From DASRDR01 sp963812945 [NCBI: uncultured Candidatus Rokubacteria bacterium] (GTDB taxonomy: Bacteria; Methylomirabilota; Methylomirabilia; Rokubacteriales), in contig CAWEXD010000012.1 in NCBI GenBank assembly GCA_963812945.1, forward strand, positions 124,001-188,000: a DNA stretch of 64,000 nucleotides. The letters are read 5' to 3'. The notes beneath the pieces are model-generated. The model was not told the origin of the DNA. It saw nothing but the letters and a program-made list of their open reading frames with translations, and searched no databases. Each line of letters begins with the position of its first letter. Within the stretch, counting starts at the first letter, position 1. A program made the position numbers and the translations under genes. Shown piece after piece: positions 17,513 to 26,531 of the stretch.

Positions 17513-17671
17513 TCGTCCCTCGACGGGCGTCGGGGGCCCGTGCGTCAGACCTGGCTGACTGATATATGCTTTGTCTACCATATCATGCGGCGCGCTGGCG
17601 GGGTCGCCCGGGCCACGCTGGCGGGTGTCGGTGAAGCGCTGCGGCAGGGTCAGGACGCCAAGGAGGGCATC
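17513..17671. promoter_or_regulatory. Divergent promoter region with AT-rich palindrome
   Basis: The 159-bp gap between fwdD (minus) and the selenocysteine fdhA (plus). TGATATATG (17560-17568) faces CATATCA (17579-17585), an imperfect inverted repeat with a 10-base spacer in an unusually AT-rich patch. It is the natural control point for both C1 operons. A strong AGGAGGG ribosome site (17661-17667) precedes the fdhA ATG. Confidence 0.55.
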
Positions 17672-19597
17672 ATGGCGACGCACGAGGCTCCCGAGGTCCA
17701 CGGCCGTCTCACCACGCCCCTCGTGCGCGTCGACGGCGTCCTCAAGCCCACTTCCTGGGATATCGCGCTCGACACCGTGGTCCGCGGGCTCCAGCGCGCC
17801 AAGACCGCCCATGGACCGGACGCCGTCGGCATGTTCGCGTGCTCGAAGACCACCAACGAGCTGAACTACGCCGCGCAGAAGCTCATGCGCGCCGTCATCG
17901 GCACGAACAACATCGACAGCTGCAACCGGACCTGACACGCCCCCTCGGTCGCCGGTCTGGCGGCCGTGTTCGGTGCCGGGGGCGGCACCTCGTCCTACGA
18001 GGAGCTGGAAGCGACGGACATCCTGGTGCTCTGGGGCTCGAACGCCCGCGAGACGCATCCCATCATGTTCCTGCACATGCTCAAGGGGCAGCGGAACGGC
18101 GCCCACCTGGTCGTCGTCGACCCTCGCCGGACCGCGAGCGCGCACTGGGCGAACGAGCATCTCGCCCTTCGCGTGGGCTCGGACATCGCCCTCGCCAACG
18201 CCATGGCGCACGTCATCGTCGCCGAGGGCCTCCAGCACGCGTGGTTCATCGACAACGGCACCCAGGGCTACGCGGAGTTCCGGGCGTCGGTCGCCGACAC
18301 GACGCCGGAATGGGCGGAGCGCGAGACCGGCGTGCCGGCCGAACAGATCCGGCGGGTCGCGCGACGCTACGCGACCGCCGAGCGCGCCATCATCTGCTGG
18401 ACCCTCGGTATCACCGAGCACCACAACGCGGTCGACAACGTGCACGCCCTCATCAACCTGGCGCTCCTGACCGGCCACGTGGGGCGCCTCGGCTCCGGTC
18501 TCAATCCGCTGCGCGGCCAGAACAACGTGCAGGGCGGGGGCGACATGGGCGCGGTGCCGCTCCGCCTGCCCGGCTTCCAGGACGTCTTCGATCCCGCCAA
18601 GCGGCGCCCGTTCGAGGAGCGCTGGGGCGTCCGCCTCTCGGCGACCCGCGGCCTCAACGTGACCGAGATGCTGGAGGCCGCCGGCGAGGGCACGCTCCAC
18701 GCCCTCTACGTCATCGGCGAGAATCCGGCGGTCTCCGACGCCGACACCCACCACGTGGAGAAGTCGCTCGGGCGCCTCGACTTGCTCGTGGTCGAGGACC
18801 TCTTCCTGACGCGGACCGCCCAGCTGGCCCACGTCGTCCTGCCGGCCGCGGCCGGGTGGTGCGAGACGGAGGGGACGGTGACGGCGAGCGACCGGCGCGT
18901 CCAGCGCATCCGGAAGGCGCTCGACCCGCCCCCTGGCGCGCGGGACGATCTCGAGGTCGTCCAGGAGGTCGCGCGGCGGCTCGGGGCCGCCTGGTGGCGC
19001 CCCCAGACGGCGCGGGAGATCTGGGACGAGCTCCGGGCGCTCTCGCCGATCCACCGCGGCATGAGCTACGAGCGCCTCGAGACCGGCAGCGGGCTCCGGT
19101 GGCCCTGCTGGGACGAGAGCCACCCCGGCGAGCAGTTCCTTCACGCCCGCCTCTGGGCAACGCCCTGCCAGGGCGAGCGGGCCCCGTTCAAGGCCGTCGT
19201 CCACGATCCGCCCGTCGACCTGGTCGACGCCGAGTATCCCCTGCTCCTCACGACTGGGCGCCGTCTCGACTCCTTCAACACGGGGGTCCAGTCGAACCGC
19301 TACTCGACGCCGCTGCGCTCAGAGGAGGCGCTCCTCCTGAGCGCTGACGACATGCTCGCTCTCGACCTGGTCGACGGCGAGCGCGTCCGGGTGCGTTCGC
19401 GCCGGGGGCAGCTGGAGGTGCCGGTCCGCACCGACGACACGGTGCGGGCCGGCCTCGCCTTCATGACGCTCCACTTCCCGGAGCAGGTCATGACGAACTA
19501 CCTCACGATCAACGCGGTGGATCCCCTCTCCGGCACGGCGGAGTTCAAGGCGTCGGCGGTGCGCGTGGAGAAGGTCCTGGCGGCCCGGACGCCCTGA
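17672..19597 (+). CDS. fdhA: Formate dehydrogenase catalytic subunit, selenocysteine form, lacking its N-terminal Fe-S domains
   Basis: A 641-residue bis-MGD subunit if the TGA at 17933-17935 is selenocysteine 88. The frame continues SCNRT-U-HAPSVAGLAAVFG, matching the ligand site of formate dehydrogenase (U/C-H-x-P-S-V). Later motifs are usual: GLQHAWFIDNGTQGYAEF, NPLRGQNNVQGGGDMGA, and a C-terminal LTTGRRLDSFNTG pterin domain. The protein begins directly at HGRLTTPLVRVDG, which in relatives follows the [4Fe-4S] domain. That domain is instead at the end of the gene at 21346, so the subunit is split. Start is the ATG after an AGGAGGG site. The next gene begins 3 bases after the stop. Confidence 0.92.
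17947..17965 (+). promoter_or_regulatory. Bacterial SECIS hairpin of the selenocysteine fdhA
   Basis: With the T of the TGA as 1, bases 15-21 (GGTCGCC) pair with 27-33 (GGCGGCC), one G-U included, around a GGTCT loop at 22-26. The loop sequence and its spacing equal those of the E. coli fdhF SECIS. This is the strongest single argument that the TGA is decoded by SelB. Confidence 0.9.
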
Positions 19598-19600
19598 GGC

Positions 19601-21349
19601 ATGGACGCGTACCGGGGCGGGGGGCCGGCCAGCCCGGCCGAGCTGGCGGCGCTCGCGGAGGTGGCGGAGAACGCGCCCGCCGACCAGCTCCTGCCGGCGC
19701 TGCACGCCCTCAACGACCACGTCGGCTGGATCTCGCGGCCCGCGCTGGACGAGGTCACGCGCCGCCTCGATCTGGCTCCCGCCGTCGGATTCGGAGTGGC
19801 GAGCTTCTACGGAATGTTCTCCACCACGCCGCGGCCGCCGACCGTCGCGTACGTCTGCGACGACGTGCCGTGCCGGCTGGCGGGCGCCCTCGAGCGGATC
19901 GCCGCCCTGGAGGCGCGCCTCGGTCCGCCCCGCACGCCGCGCGACGGCGCCGTCTGGGAGCCGAGCCCGTGCCTCGGCCTCTGCGACTTCGCGCCGGCCG
20001 CGCTGGTCGACGGCCGCGCGGTCCACGTCGGCGGGCCGAGCACGGTGACGGACGCGCTGTCGGGAGCCGTGGCCGCGCGGCGCGCCCTGAGCGGTCCGCC
20101 GCCGGCGGGCGCGCCGCCGCGCGCTCGCGTGGCGGCGTCGGGCCCCGCGCCGCTTCTCCGCCGCGTCCTGGCCGGGGTCGACCCCGGGGATCTCGACGCG
20201 TACGCGGCCCACGGGGGCCTCGCCGGGCTCCGCGAGGCCCGGCGCCTGGGCCCCGCGGGCGTCCTCGCGGCGCTCAAGGCGAGCCGGCTGGCGGGGCGCG
20301 GTGGCGCCGCCTTTCCGGCCGCGACGAAGTGGGAGGCGGTCGCCCAGCACCCCGCCCGGCCCTGCTACGTGGTCGTCAACGCGGACGAGTCGGAGACCGG
20401 CACCTTCAAGGACCGGATCCTCCTTGAGTGGGATCCCTACGCGGTCCTCGAGGGCGCGGCCATCGCCGCCTACACGTGCGGGGCCGAGCGGGTCTTCATC
20501 TACGTCCGCGGGGAGTACCGCCACGGCCACGACCGGCTGCTCGCGGCCATCCGGGAGGTGGAGCGCCGGAACGTCCTCGGTGAGATCCTGGGCAGCGAGG
20601 CCCGCCTCTCGTTCGAGCTCCGACGCGGCGCGGGCGCCTACATCTGCGGCGAGGAGACCGCGCTCCTCAACTCGATCGAGGGGAAGCGCGGCGAGCCGCG
20701 CTCCAAGCCCCCCTTCCCGGTTCACTACGGCCTCTTCGGCCAGCCAACTGTGATCAACAACGTCGAGACGCTGGCGTGCGTGCCGGTGATCCTCACGGAC
20801 GGCGCCGACGCCTTTCGCGCCCTCGGCACCCCGGACTCGCCGGGCACGAAGCTTTTCTCCGTGGCGGGGCACGTCGGGCGGCCCGGCGTCTACGAGGTCC
20901 CGTCCGGAACGACGCTCCGCGCGCTCCTCGAGCTGGCCGGCGGCGTGCGCGCGGGCCACCGGCTGGGCGCGGTCCAGTGCGGGGGCGCGGCGGCGACGAT
21001 GCTGGGCCCCGGGGACCTGGACCTGGCGCTGAGCGCCGAGGGCCTCCGCCCGCGCGGCGCCACGGTGGGGTCGGGCGCCATCGTCGTCCTGGACGAGACC
21101 GCCGACGTGCTGGACCTGATCCGCCGGGGCGCCGAGTTCTTCGCCCACGAGTCCTGCGGCCAGTGCGTGCCGTGCCGGATCGGGACGCAGCGCCAGGTCG
21201 AGCTCCTGGAACGGCTGGCCCACGGCGAGGACGTGTCGGCGCTCCTCGGCGAGGTCGCCGCCGCCATGCGCGACGCGTCGATCTGCGGGCTCGGGCAGAC
21301 CGCCGCCAGCATGGTCCAGTCCGGGCTCAGTCACCTGCGCCGGCCATGA
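19601..21349 (+). CDS. fdhB: NAD-dependent formate dehydrogenase flavoprotein subunit (NuoE-NuoF fusion)
   Basis: A 582-residue fusion. Residues 1-155 are NuoE-like with a thioredoxin-fold [2Fe-2S] site (CDDVPC, later CLGLC). Residues about 175-582 are NuoF-like: NADH/FMN loop GRGGAAFPAATKW, then NADESETGTFKDR, GAGAYICGEETALLNSIEG and the [4Fe-4S] motif SCGQCVPC with a late ICGLG cysteine. The same fusion occurs in the tungsten formate dehydrogenase 1 of Methylobacterium. It links formate oxidation to NAD in the cytoplasm, or the reverse. The stop overlaps the next start (ATGA). Confidence 0.95.
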   Translation: MDAYRGGGPASPAELAALAEVAENAPADQLLPALHALNDHVGWISRPALDEVTRRLDLAPAVGFGVASFYGMFSTTPRPPTVAYVCDDVPCRLAGALERIAALEARLGPPRTPRDGAVWEPSPCLGLCDFAPAALVDGRAVHVGGPSTVTDALSGAVAARRALSGPPPAGAPPRARVAASGPAPLLRRVLAGVDPGDLDAYAAHGGLAGLREARRLGPAGVLAALKASRLAGRGGAAFPAATKWEAVAQHPARPCYVVVNADESETGTFKDRILLEWDPYAVLEGAAIAAYTCGAERVFIYVRGEYRHGHDRLLAAIREVERRNVLGEILGSEARLSFELRRGAGAYICGEETALLNSIEGKRGEPRSKPPFPVHYGLFGQPTVINNVETLACVPVILTDGADAFRALGTPDSPGTKLFSVAGHVGRPGVYEVPSGTTLRALLELAGGVRAGHRLGAVQCGGAAATMLGPGDLDLALSAEGLRPRGATVGSGAIVVLDETADVLDLIRRGAEFFAHESCGQCVPCRIGTQRQVELLERLAHGEDVSALLGEVAAAMRDASICGLGQTAASMVQSGLSHLRRP

Positions 21350-22251
21350 GCGACTCCGTCGCCCTGACCATCGACGGCCGGGAGGTCGGCGCCGCGCCGG
21401 GCACCACGATCCTGGGCGCCTGCGAGCAGCTCGGCATCGACACCCCGACACTCTGCTGGGGCCAGACCCTGATCCCGCAGAACGCCTGCCGCGTGTGCGT
21501 CGTCGAGCTGGAAGGGGCCCGCGTCCTCGTCCCCGCCTGCCAGCGCCGGGTGGAGCCGGGTATGCGTATCCGGACCGACAGCGACCGGGTGCGCCACGCC
21601 CGGAAGCTGGTCCTCGAGTTCCTGGGCTCGTCGGTGGACGTCTCGACCGCGCCGACCTTCCAGGCCTATCTCCGGCGCTACGGGGGCCAGCCGGAGCGGT
21701 TCGCCGGCGGACGCACGGTCGCGACGCCGCCCAAGCTCGACAACGAGGCGTACGTGCGCGACTACGCGAAATGCATCCTCTGCTACAAGTGCGTCCAGGC
21801 GTGCGGCTTCGAGTGGCAGAACACGTTCGCGATCGCCGTCGCCGGGCGCGGATTCGGGGCCCGGATCGCCACCGAGTACGAGGTGCCCCTCCCCGACTCG
21901 GCGTGCGTCTACTGCGGCAACTGCATCGCGGTGTGCCCGACGGGCGCCCTCGTCGGCCGGGCCGAGTTCGACCTCCGCCAGGCGGCGCGCTGGAACGAGC
22001 CGGCGCAGACGCGCACCGACACGATCTGTCCCTACTGCGGCGTGGGGTGCCTCCTCACGCTGCACGTCCAGGACAACCGCATCGTCAAGGTCACGTCGCC
22101 GTTCGACCATGACGTCACGCGCGGCAACCTTTGCGTGAAGGGGCGCTTCGGCTGGGCCTACGTCCACGCGACCGGCGAGACCGCGCCATCAGGTCGCACC
22201 GACGAGGGCGGGAGTCCGGAGTCCACGGACAAGCGACCTCCCTCGCGGTGA
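21346..22251 (+). CDS. Detached N-terminal Fe-S part of the formate dehydrogenase catalytic subunit
   Basis: A 301-residue iron-sulfur protein with NuoG-like order. A [2Fe-2S] ferredoxin domain (Cys37, 48, 51, 65) comes first, then two [4Fe-4S] sites (CILCYKCVQAC and CVYCGNCIAVCPTG). Last is a molybdopterin-oxidoreductase Fe4S4 domain, CPYCGVGC with GNLCVKGRFGWAYVH. In FdsA-type enzymes this stretch is fused to the N-terminus of the catalytic domain, and it stops exactly where the gene at 17672 begins. A charged tail of about 30 residues follows. The ATG overlaps the previous stop by four bases. The three proteins should form one soluble enzyme. Confidence 0.93.
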   Translation: MSDSVALTIDGREVGAAPGTTILGACEQLGIDTPTLCWGQTLIPQNACRVCVVELEGARVLVPACQRRVEPGMRIRTDSDRVRHARKLVLEFLGSSVDVSTAPTFQAYLRRYGGQPERFAGGRTVATPPKLDNEAYVRDYAKCILCYKCVQACGFEWQNTFAIAVAGRGFGARIATEYEVPLPDSACVYCGNCIAVCPTGALVGRAEFDLRQAARWNEPAQTRTDTICPYCGVGCLLTLHVQDNRIVKVTSPFDHDVTRGNLCVKGRFGWAYVHATGETAPSGRTDEGGSPESTDKRPPSR

Positions 22252-22310
22252 GGTCGCACCCTCGCCGGCCTCGGATGGCGCGATCGCGCCGACGCCGTTA
22301 GGGCACTTCC

Positions 22311-23171
22311 CTGCTCCAGCCCGTCCACGTCTTCGCCATCGGGTCCGCCGTCCTCTCCGCGGTCGCGACCATCCTCATCCGCCAGGGTCTCCGGGGGGCC
22401 GACGCGTTCACCGCGTACTGGATCAACCTCGTCGTGGGCACCATCGGCCTCTGGATCGCCCTTCTCCTGCTGGCGCCCTCGGAGAGAGCCGAGCTGCACG
22501 GGATTCTCTACTTCGCGCTCGCGGGGCTCGTCGGGACGACGGCGGGCCGGCTGCTCCGCTTCGTCAGCATCGAGCGCGTGGGCGCGTCGGTGTCGTCCGC
22601 CCTGATCAACCTCTACCCCTTCGTCGCGGCTGGACTGGCGATCCTCCTCCTGGGGGAAGCCGTGACGGCGCCCATCCTGGCCGGCACCGCGGTCATCGTG
22701 GCCGGCACCGTCCTGCTCTCGTTCAGTGGCTCGATCCTGGGCTTCCGCCCTTCTCAGCTGGCCTTTCCCTTCCTGTCCGCGGGGTGCTTCGGTGCGGTGG
22801 CGATCCTCCGGAAGGTCGGCCTGGGCGGGGCGGGGCCGCTCCTTGGCTTCGCCGTCAACGTCACCACGGCCCTCGTGGCGTTCACCGCCTTCCTGGCCGC
22901 CTCGGGCTACCTGCGGCACCTCCGCTGCGAGCGGCGGAGCCTGAAGCACCTGATTGCCGCCGGAATCTTCGAGAACGCCGGAGTCCTCTGCACCGTGCTC
23001 GCGCTTCGCGCGGGCAGCGTGAGCGTGGTGGCGCCTCTCAGCGGAACCACGCCCCTCTTCGTGCTGGCGCTCTCGTGGGTCTTTCTCCGGGATCTCGAGT
23101 CCGTCGGCGTCCGGCTCGTCGCGGGGACGTCGTTGATCGTGCTGGGCGTGTACCTGATCACCGCCCTCTAG
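22311..23171 (+). CDS. EamA/DMT-family transporter (start uncertain)
   Basis: A drug/metabolite transporter superfamily membrane protein with about ten hydrophobic helices in two EamA repeats, a family usually exporting metabolites or amino acids. From the GTG at 22434 it has 245 residues and lacks the first helix. Homologous-looking sequence (HVFAIGSAVLSAVATILIRQ) extends upstream, but the only candidate start before the in-frame TAG is a CTG at 22311, which would give 286 residues. Either a CTG start or a small upstream frame error is possible. It follows the formate dehydrogenase operon by 59 bases and may be an unrelated unit. Confidence 0.75.
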   Translation: MLQPVHVFAIGSAVLSAVATILIRQGLRGADAFTAYWINLVVGTIGLWIALLLLAPSERAELHGILYFALAGLVGTTAGRLLRFVSIERVGASVSSALINLYPFVAAGLAILLLGEAVTAPILAGTAVIVAGTVLLSFSGSILGFRPSQLAFPFLSAGCFGAVAILRKVGLGGAGPLLGFAVNVTTALVAFTAFLAASGYLRHLRCERRSLKHLIAAGIFENAGVLCTVLALRAGSVSVVAPLSGTTPLFVLALSWVFLRDLESVGVRLVAGTSLIVLGVYLITAL

Positions 23172-23206
23172 GTCGGCAGGCGCGCCGGCGCGTGGCGGAC
23201 GGCCCG

Positions 23207-24445
23207 TCAGGGCTGGGGGGCCGCTCGAAAGCTGAACGCGGGGTCGAGCGGCGGCAAGGGCGCGCCGAAGAACAGCCGCCGCTGCAGCCGCGGGAACAGC
23301 CCCGAGCGGACCGCCAGCGGCAGCGCCCGCTGCACGAGCCAGCGAACGGCGGGGTTCCGGCTCCCCGACCCCAGCAGCGTCCGGCCGGCCTGGCGCTGGA
23401 GCCCGTGGAGCGTCCGCACGTCCCCCTCGCGGAGCTCTTGGACCCGGGCCAGCACGCTCCGCGGGATCGTCCCCTGCCCCAGCCTGGGGAAGATCTCCTG
23501 CGCGGCGACCGCCGCCGTCGCCAGCGCGACGTTCACCCCGATCGCCCCCGCCGGGCTCATGGTGTGAGCCGCGTCCCCGATCAGGAGGAGCCCGTCCCGC
23601 GCCCAGTCGCGGGCGAGGAGGATCACGGCCGGGAGGGGAAAGAAGGGCGTGAAGTCTCGCAGGCCCGCCGCGAAGTCGCCGAACAGCGGGCTGAGCCGCC
23701 GGAGGCGCTCCGCCACCGCCGCGACACCCTCCTGGCGCCAGGCCCGCCACTCGCCCTTCGACAGGAGGAGCCCGGCCTGGACCTCGTTCGGGTACTTCGG
23801 AAGCAAGAGAAACGGCGTCGAGCCCACCGAGAAGTAGATCGTCTTGTCCCAGTCCGGCGGCGGAGCCACCACGAACCAGATGACGTCGAAGTCGTCGTGC
23901 TCGTACTCGGTCGCGAAGCCGCCCAGGCGCCTCGTCGTGGAGTGCCGCCCGTCGGCGCCCACCACCACGTCGGCCCGGATCTCGAACGGATCCCCGCCGT
24001 GGCGCCGCCCCTTCACGCCGGCCACGGCTCCGTTCTCCTCGACCAGCTCCGTGACGCGCGCGCCCATCCAGCACTGATAGCTCGGAAACGCCTGCGCCTT
24101 TCGCATGAGCGCCTCGAGGAAGACCGGCTGCGGCATCCAGATCGCGTAGGGATACTCGGGCGCGATCGTCCGGAAGTCGAACCCCCCGGCCGGCTTCCCG
24201 TGAATCAGGAGCCGGCCTCGGGTCAAGGTCAGGTGCGGCTGCGCGAGTACGTACTCGAGGAGCCCGATCTGGTCGAGGAGGCGCGCCGTGCTCGGCTGGA
24301 GCACCTCACCGCGAAACTCGCGGTCGAAGGTCTCGTGCCCCTCGAGCACGATCACCCGGGCCCCGCGCCGGGCGAGGAGCAATCCGAGGAGGAGCCCGGC
24401 GGGGCCGCCGCCGACCACGCACACGTCTGCGGCCGATCGCGTCAT
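23207..24445 (-). CDS. FAD-dependent monooxygenase (UbiH / p-hydroxybenzoate hydroxylase-like)
   Basis: A 412-residue class A flavoprotein. It has the N-terminal dinucleotide fold (VCVVGGGPAGLLLGLLLARRG), the middle DG motif (VVGADGRHSTTRR) and the second FAD motif (GLLLIGDAAHTMSPAGAIG). These enzymes hydroxylate aromatic or polyketide-like compounds with NAD(P)H and oxygen. Start is the ATG at 24443-24445; a longer frame upstream has no domain support. It is convergent with the EamA gene. The substrate cannot be told from sequence. Confidence 0.9.
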   Translation of the reverse strand: MTRSAADVCVVGGGPAGLLLGLLLARRGARVIVLEGHETFDREFRGEVLQPSTARLLDQIGLLEYVLAQPHLTLTRGRLLIHGKPAGGFDFRTIAPEYPYAIWMPQPVFLEALMRKAQAFPSYQCWMGARVTELVEENGAVAGVKGRRHGGDPFEIRADVVVGADGRHSTTRRLGGFATEYEHDDFDVIWFVVAPPPDWDKTIYFSVGSTPFLLLPKYPNEVQAGLLLSKGEWRAWRQEGVAAVAERLRRLSPLFGDFAAGLRDFTPFFPLPAVILLARDWARDGLLLIGDAAHTMSPAGAIGVNVALATAAVAAQEIFPRLGQGTIPRSVLARVQELREGDVRTLHGLQRQAGRTLLGSGSRNPAVRWLVQRALPLAVRSGLFPRLQRRLFFGAPLPPLDPAFSFRAAPQP

Positions 24446-24753
24446 GCTCGAGTTCCGTCCGGAATGCCGGCTCCACTCCAGGGTATCAAAGCGACCCGGC
24501 GAACGTCTCGAGCCGGCCCGTGTCGGTCGGCGGCCAGATCGAGGAAAGTCCAGCGGCTCCGGATCTCCCGCGCGTGCGAGGCCGGCCAGATGAGCCAGGC
24601 GGCGGCGTTCTCCACATGCATCATGGCCGTGGTGATGGCAAGCCTCCTGGTGTTCCAGGTGCTGCTCCGGCTGGCGGGGGTGCGCAACGTCTCGCTCGTC
24701 CGGTGAGGGGCGCGGCACGCCCCGAGATCAGAGCCGAAGGCGGGGGTGCGCGG
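24446..24753. other. 308-bp intergenic region
   Basis: No firm gene. A 38-codon plus-strand frame (24590-24706) encodes a possible single membrane helix but has no ribosome site. The region separates two minus-strand genes and should hold the promoter of the FAD monooxygenase. Confidence 0.4.
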
Positions 24754-26364
24754 TCACGGCGGAGGAACGTGGACTGCGGACCCGGCCCGCTCGCGATGGA
24801 GGCGGTGCAGATGGAGGATTTTCCCCGCCGTCGTGGAGAGCGGCGGGCGCCGCTCCACCCGGAGGGACCCCGCGTCTCGCCAGAGCGCCGCGATCGCAGG
24901 CCCCACGCCGGGTCCTTGGGCGACCGCCGCGAGGAACACGCGATGGACCTCGTCGGGCTCCGCGCGGATCTCGGGACGCACGAGGAGCCGCATGAGGGAC
25001 TCGCCGTTCTCGCCCTCCTGCTCTACGAGCTGGTAGTCACCGGGCCCCCCGCCGCACCGGGCCGGGAGCTCCTCCTCCAGGATCCGGATCGCGTCCACGT
25101 CCAGGAGGTTCATTCCGCCGGCAGTCAGCTTCTCGAAGCTCCGCACGTTGCGTAGGTGCGTCGTCCACCCGAGCGCGCCCAGGGGACAGCCGCACGGCCG
25201 CTGATCGAGGTCCGCGGCATCCCCGATGCTCACGTTCAACAGCACGAACAGGGTGGTCGCGCGGAGGGACGAGTAGAGGAGCGCCCGCGCCGGCAGGCCG
25301 TGGTTCTGCGCAGCCGTTCCGGGCTGGATGACGGCGAGCAGATCGTGCAGCAGGTGCAGGTCGTCGCTCGCCTGCGGACGGAGACAGCCGTAGCCGATGT
25401 GACATCCGACCTCGCTGCTCCCGTAGTGCACGCTGACCGTGGCGCCCGTGCGACGGACGGCGGCCACGCGCGCAGAAGTCACCGGCTCGCCGGACATCTC
25501 CAGCCGCGCGCCGGCGAGATCGATGCCCGCCGCGTGAGCCGCCTGACAGAGGCGCACCGCGGATCCCGCGTAGGTCATGAGGCGCGGGACGCCGCCGCGC
25601 GCGAGGACACCCGCCATCCACGCGGCGATCGGGAGCGGAGCCTCGAGCGACACGTGCTCGGGCCGGGGGAGAGCCATGCCGCCCAAGCGCCCACCCCATC
25701 GCAGGACCCGCGGACTCCATCGATACCTCGGGTGGAGCCCGGGGGCATCGGGCGCGACCTGAGAGAACCAGCGTGCCATCGCGAGGCCGCACGTCGCGAA
25801 GCGCAGGATGTGGCCGATCGCCGCGCTTCCCGGAATGCCCCACACCGCGTGCACCGCCCGCGGCTCGGCCTCGGCGGCCAGGAACAGGAAGCGGTCGACG
25901 GCGTCGTCCCGGATGAACGCGAGGTCGATCGGCACCGGCGTTCCGGGCCCGCGCGTCCCGCTGCTGCGCACGGGGACGTGAAACGTCGACAGAGGGTTAC
26001 GGAGCCGCTCGGGGGATGACTCGATCCGCTCTCCGCCTCGCACGAGGACGCGGCGCCCCTTGAACTCATCCACCGTCAGGTACACGCCGGCGCGGTAGAG
26101 GGCTCCGAGCGCGCCCTCGACCCCCTCTCGCCGAACCAGCTGCTCGAGGTCTCCGAACTCGCACCCGGCCGCCCGCAGAAGCGGTCGATACGGACTCGGG
26201 GGATGCTCATACACCGCGAGCCGCATCAGGCTCATGAAATCGGCGGCGCGTCGCTCGAGCCTCTCGCCGAGGATCGCGTGGGCCTCGGCGGGCGTGAGCG
26301 GCCGACGGAGGAATGCCGGCAGGGTGACGAGGAAGCGCGTCCCCGCGATCAGGTCACCGATCAC
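24754..26364 (-). CDS. Phenylacetate-CoA ligase-like (PaaK-family) adenylate-forming protein
   Basis: A 536-residue protein related to PaaK-type AMP-dependent synthetases. It has a glycine/serine P-loop-like segment (PRLMTYAGSAVRLCQ), a SGEPVTSARVAAVR motif, a VSVHYGSSEVG motif like the Y-G-x-x-E step of adenylate-forming enzymes, and a C-terminal LSTTAGKILHLHR with the lysine expected in the C-terminal domain. A CGCPLG pair near PCGCP is zinc-site-like. Start is a GTG at 26362-26364 with a GGAGCGAGGG site. Substrate unknown; divergent from the Rieske oxygenase. Confidence 0.72.
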   Translation of the reverse strand: MIGDLIAGTRFLVTLPAFLRRPLTPAEAHAILGERLERRAADFMSLMRLAVYEHPPSPYRPLLRAAGCEFGDLEQLVRREGVEGALGALYRAGVYLTVDEFKGRRVLVRGGERIESSPERLRNPLSTFHVPVRSSGTRGPGTPVPIDLAFIRDDAVDRFLFLAAEAEPRAVHAVWGIPGSAAIGHILRFATCGLAMARWFSQVAPDAPGLHPRYRWSPRVLRWGGRLGGMALPRPEHVSLEAPLPIAAWMAGVLARGGVPRLMTYAGSAVRLCQAAHAAGIDLAGARLEMSGEPVTSARVAAVRRTGATVSVHYGSSEVGCHIGYGCLRPQASDDLHLLHDLLAVIQPGTAAQNHGLPARALLYSSLRATTLFVLLNVSIGDAADLDQRPCGCPLGALGWTTHLRNVRSFEKLTAGGMNLLDVDAIRILEEELPARCGGGPGDYQLVEQEGENGESLMRLLVRPEIRAEPDEVHRVFLAAVAQGPGVGPAIAALWRDAGSLRVERRPPLSTTAGKILHLHRLHRERAGSAVHVPPP

Positions 26365-26446
26365 GGTGCCCTCGCTCCTCGCGCCGCCTGGTCCAGCGGT
26401 CGTTCCTCCCTTCGCGACGGTAGTCCGGTCGCTGCGGATCGACAAG

Positions 26447-26469
26447 GGGTCTGGCCGGGCTGCAGACCC
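26447..26469. promoter_or_regulatory. Inverted repeat in the divergent region before the Rieske oxygenase
   Basis: GGGTCTG (26447-26453) and CAGACCC (26463-26469) flank a 9-base spacer, 63 bases before the Rieske gene start. It is a plausible operator for the oxygenase-transporter unit or the divergent PaaK-like gene. Confidence 0.4.
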
Positions 26470-26531
26470 ACTCGATACGGTCGCTTGTCTCCGCCCCGGG
26501 GGTGCTCTATCGTGAGACGCGGCGACAGGCC

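Noticed and set aside
17396-17935. A 179-residue ORF starting at 17396 as a separate protein
   Set aside because: Its true coding part begins at 17672 and runs through the TGA into the formate dehydrogenase; the upstream part covers fwdD on the other strand.
20040-20430. Alternative frames rich in Arg/Pro inside the NuoE-NuoF gene
   Set aside because: Codon-shadow ORFs caused by the high GC content; the annotated frame carries all the catalytic motifs.
24590-24706. 38-codon plus-strand frame with one possible membrane helix
   Set aside because: No ribosome site, no partner gene and no recognised family; kept only as a note in the intergenic entry.
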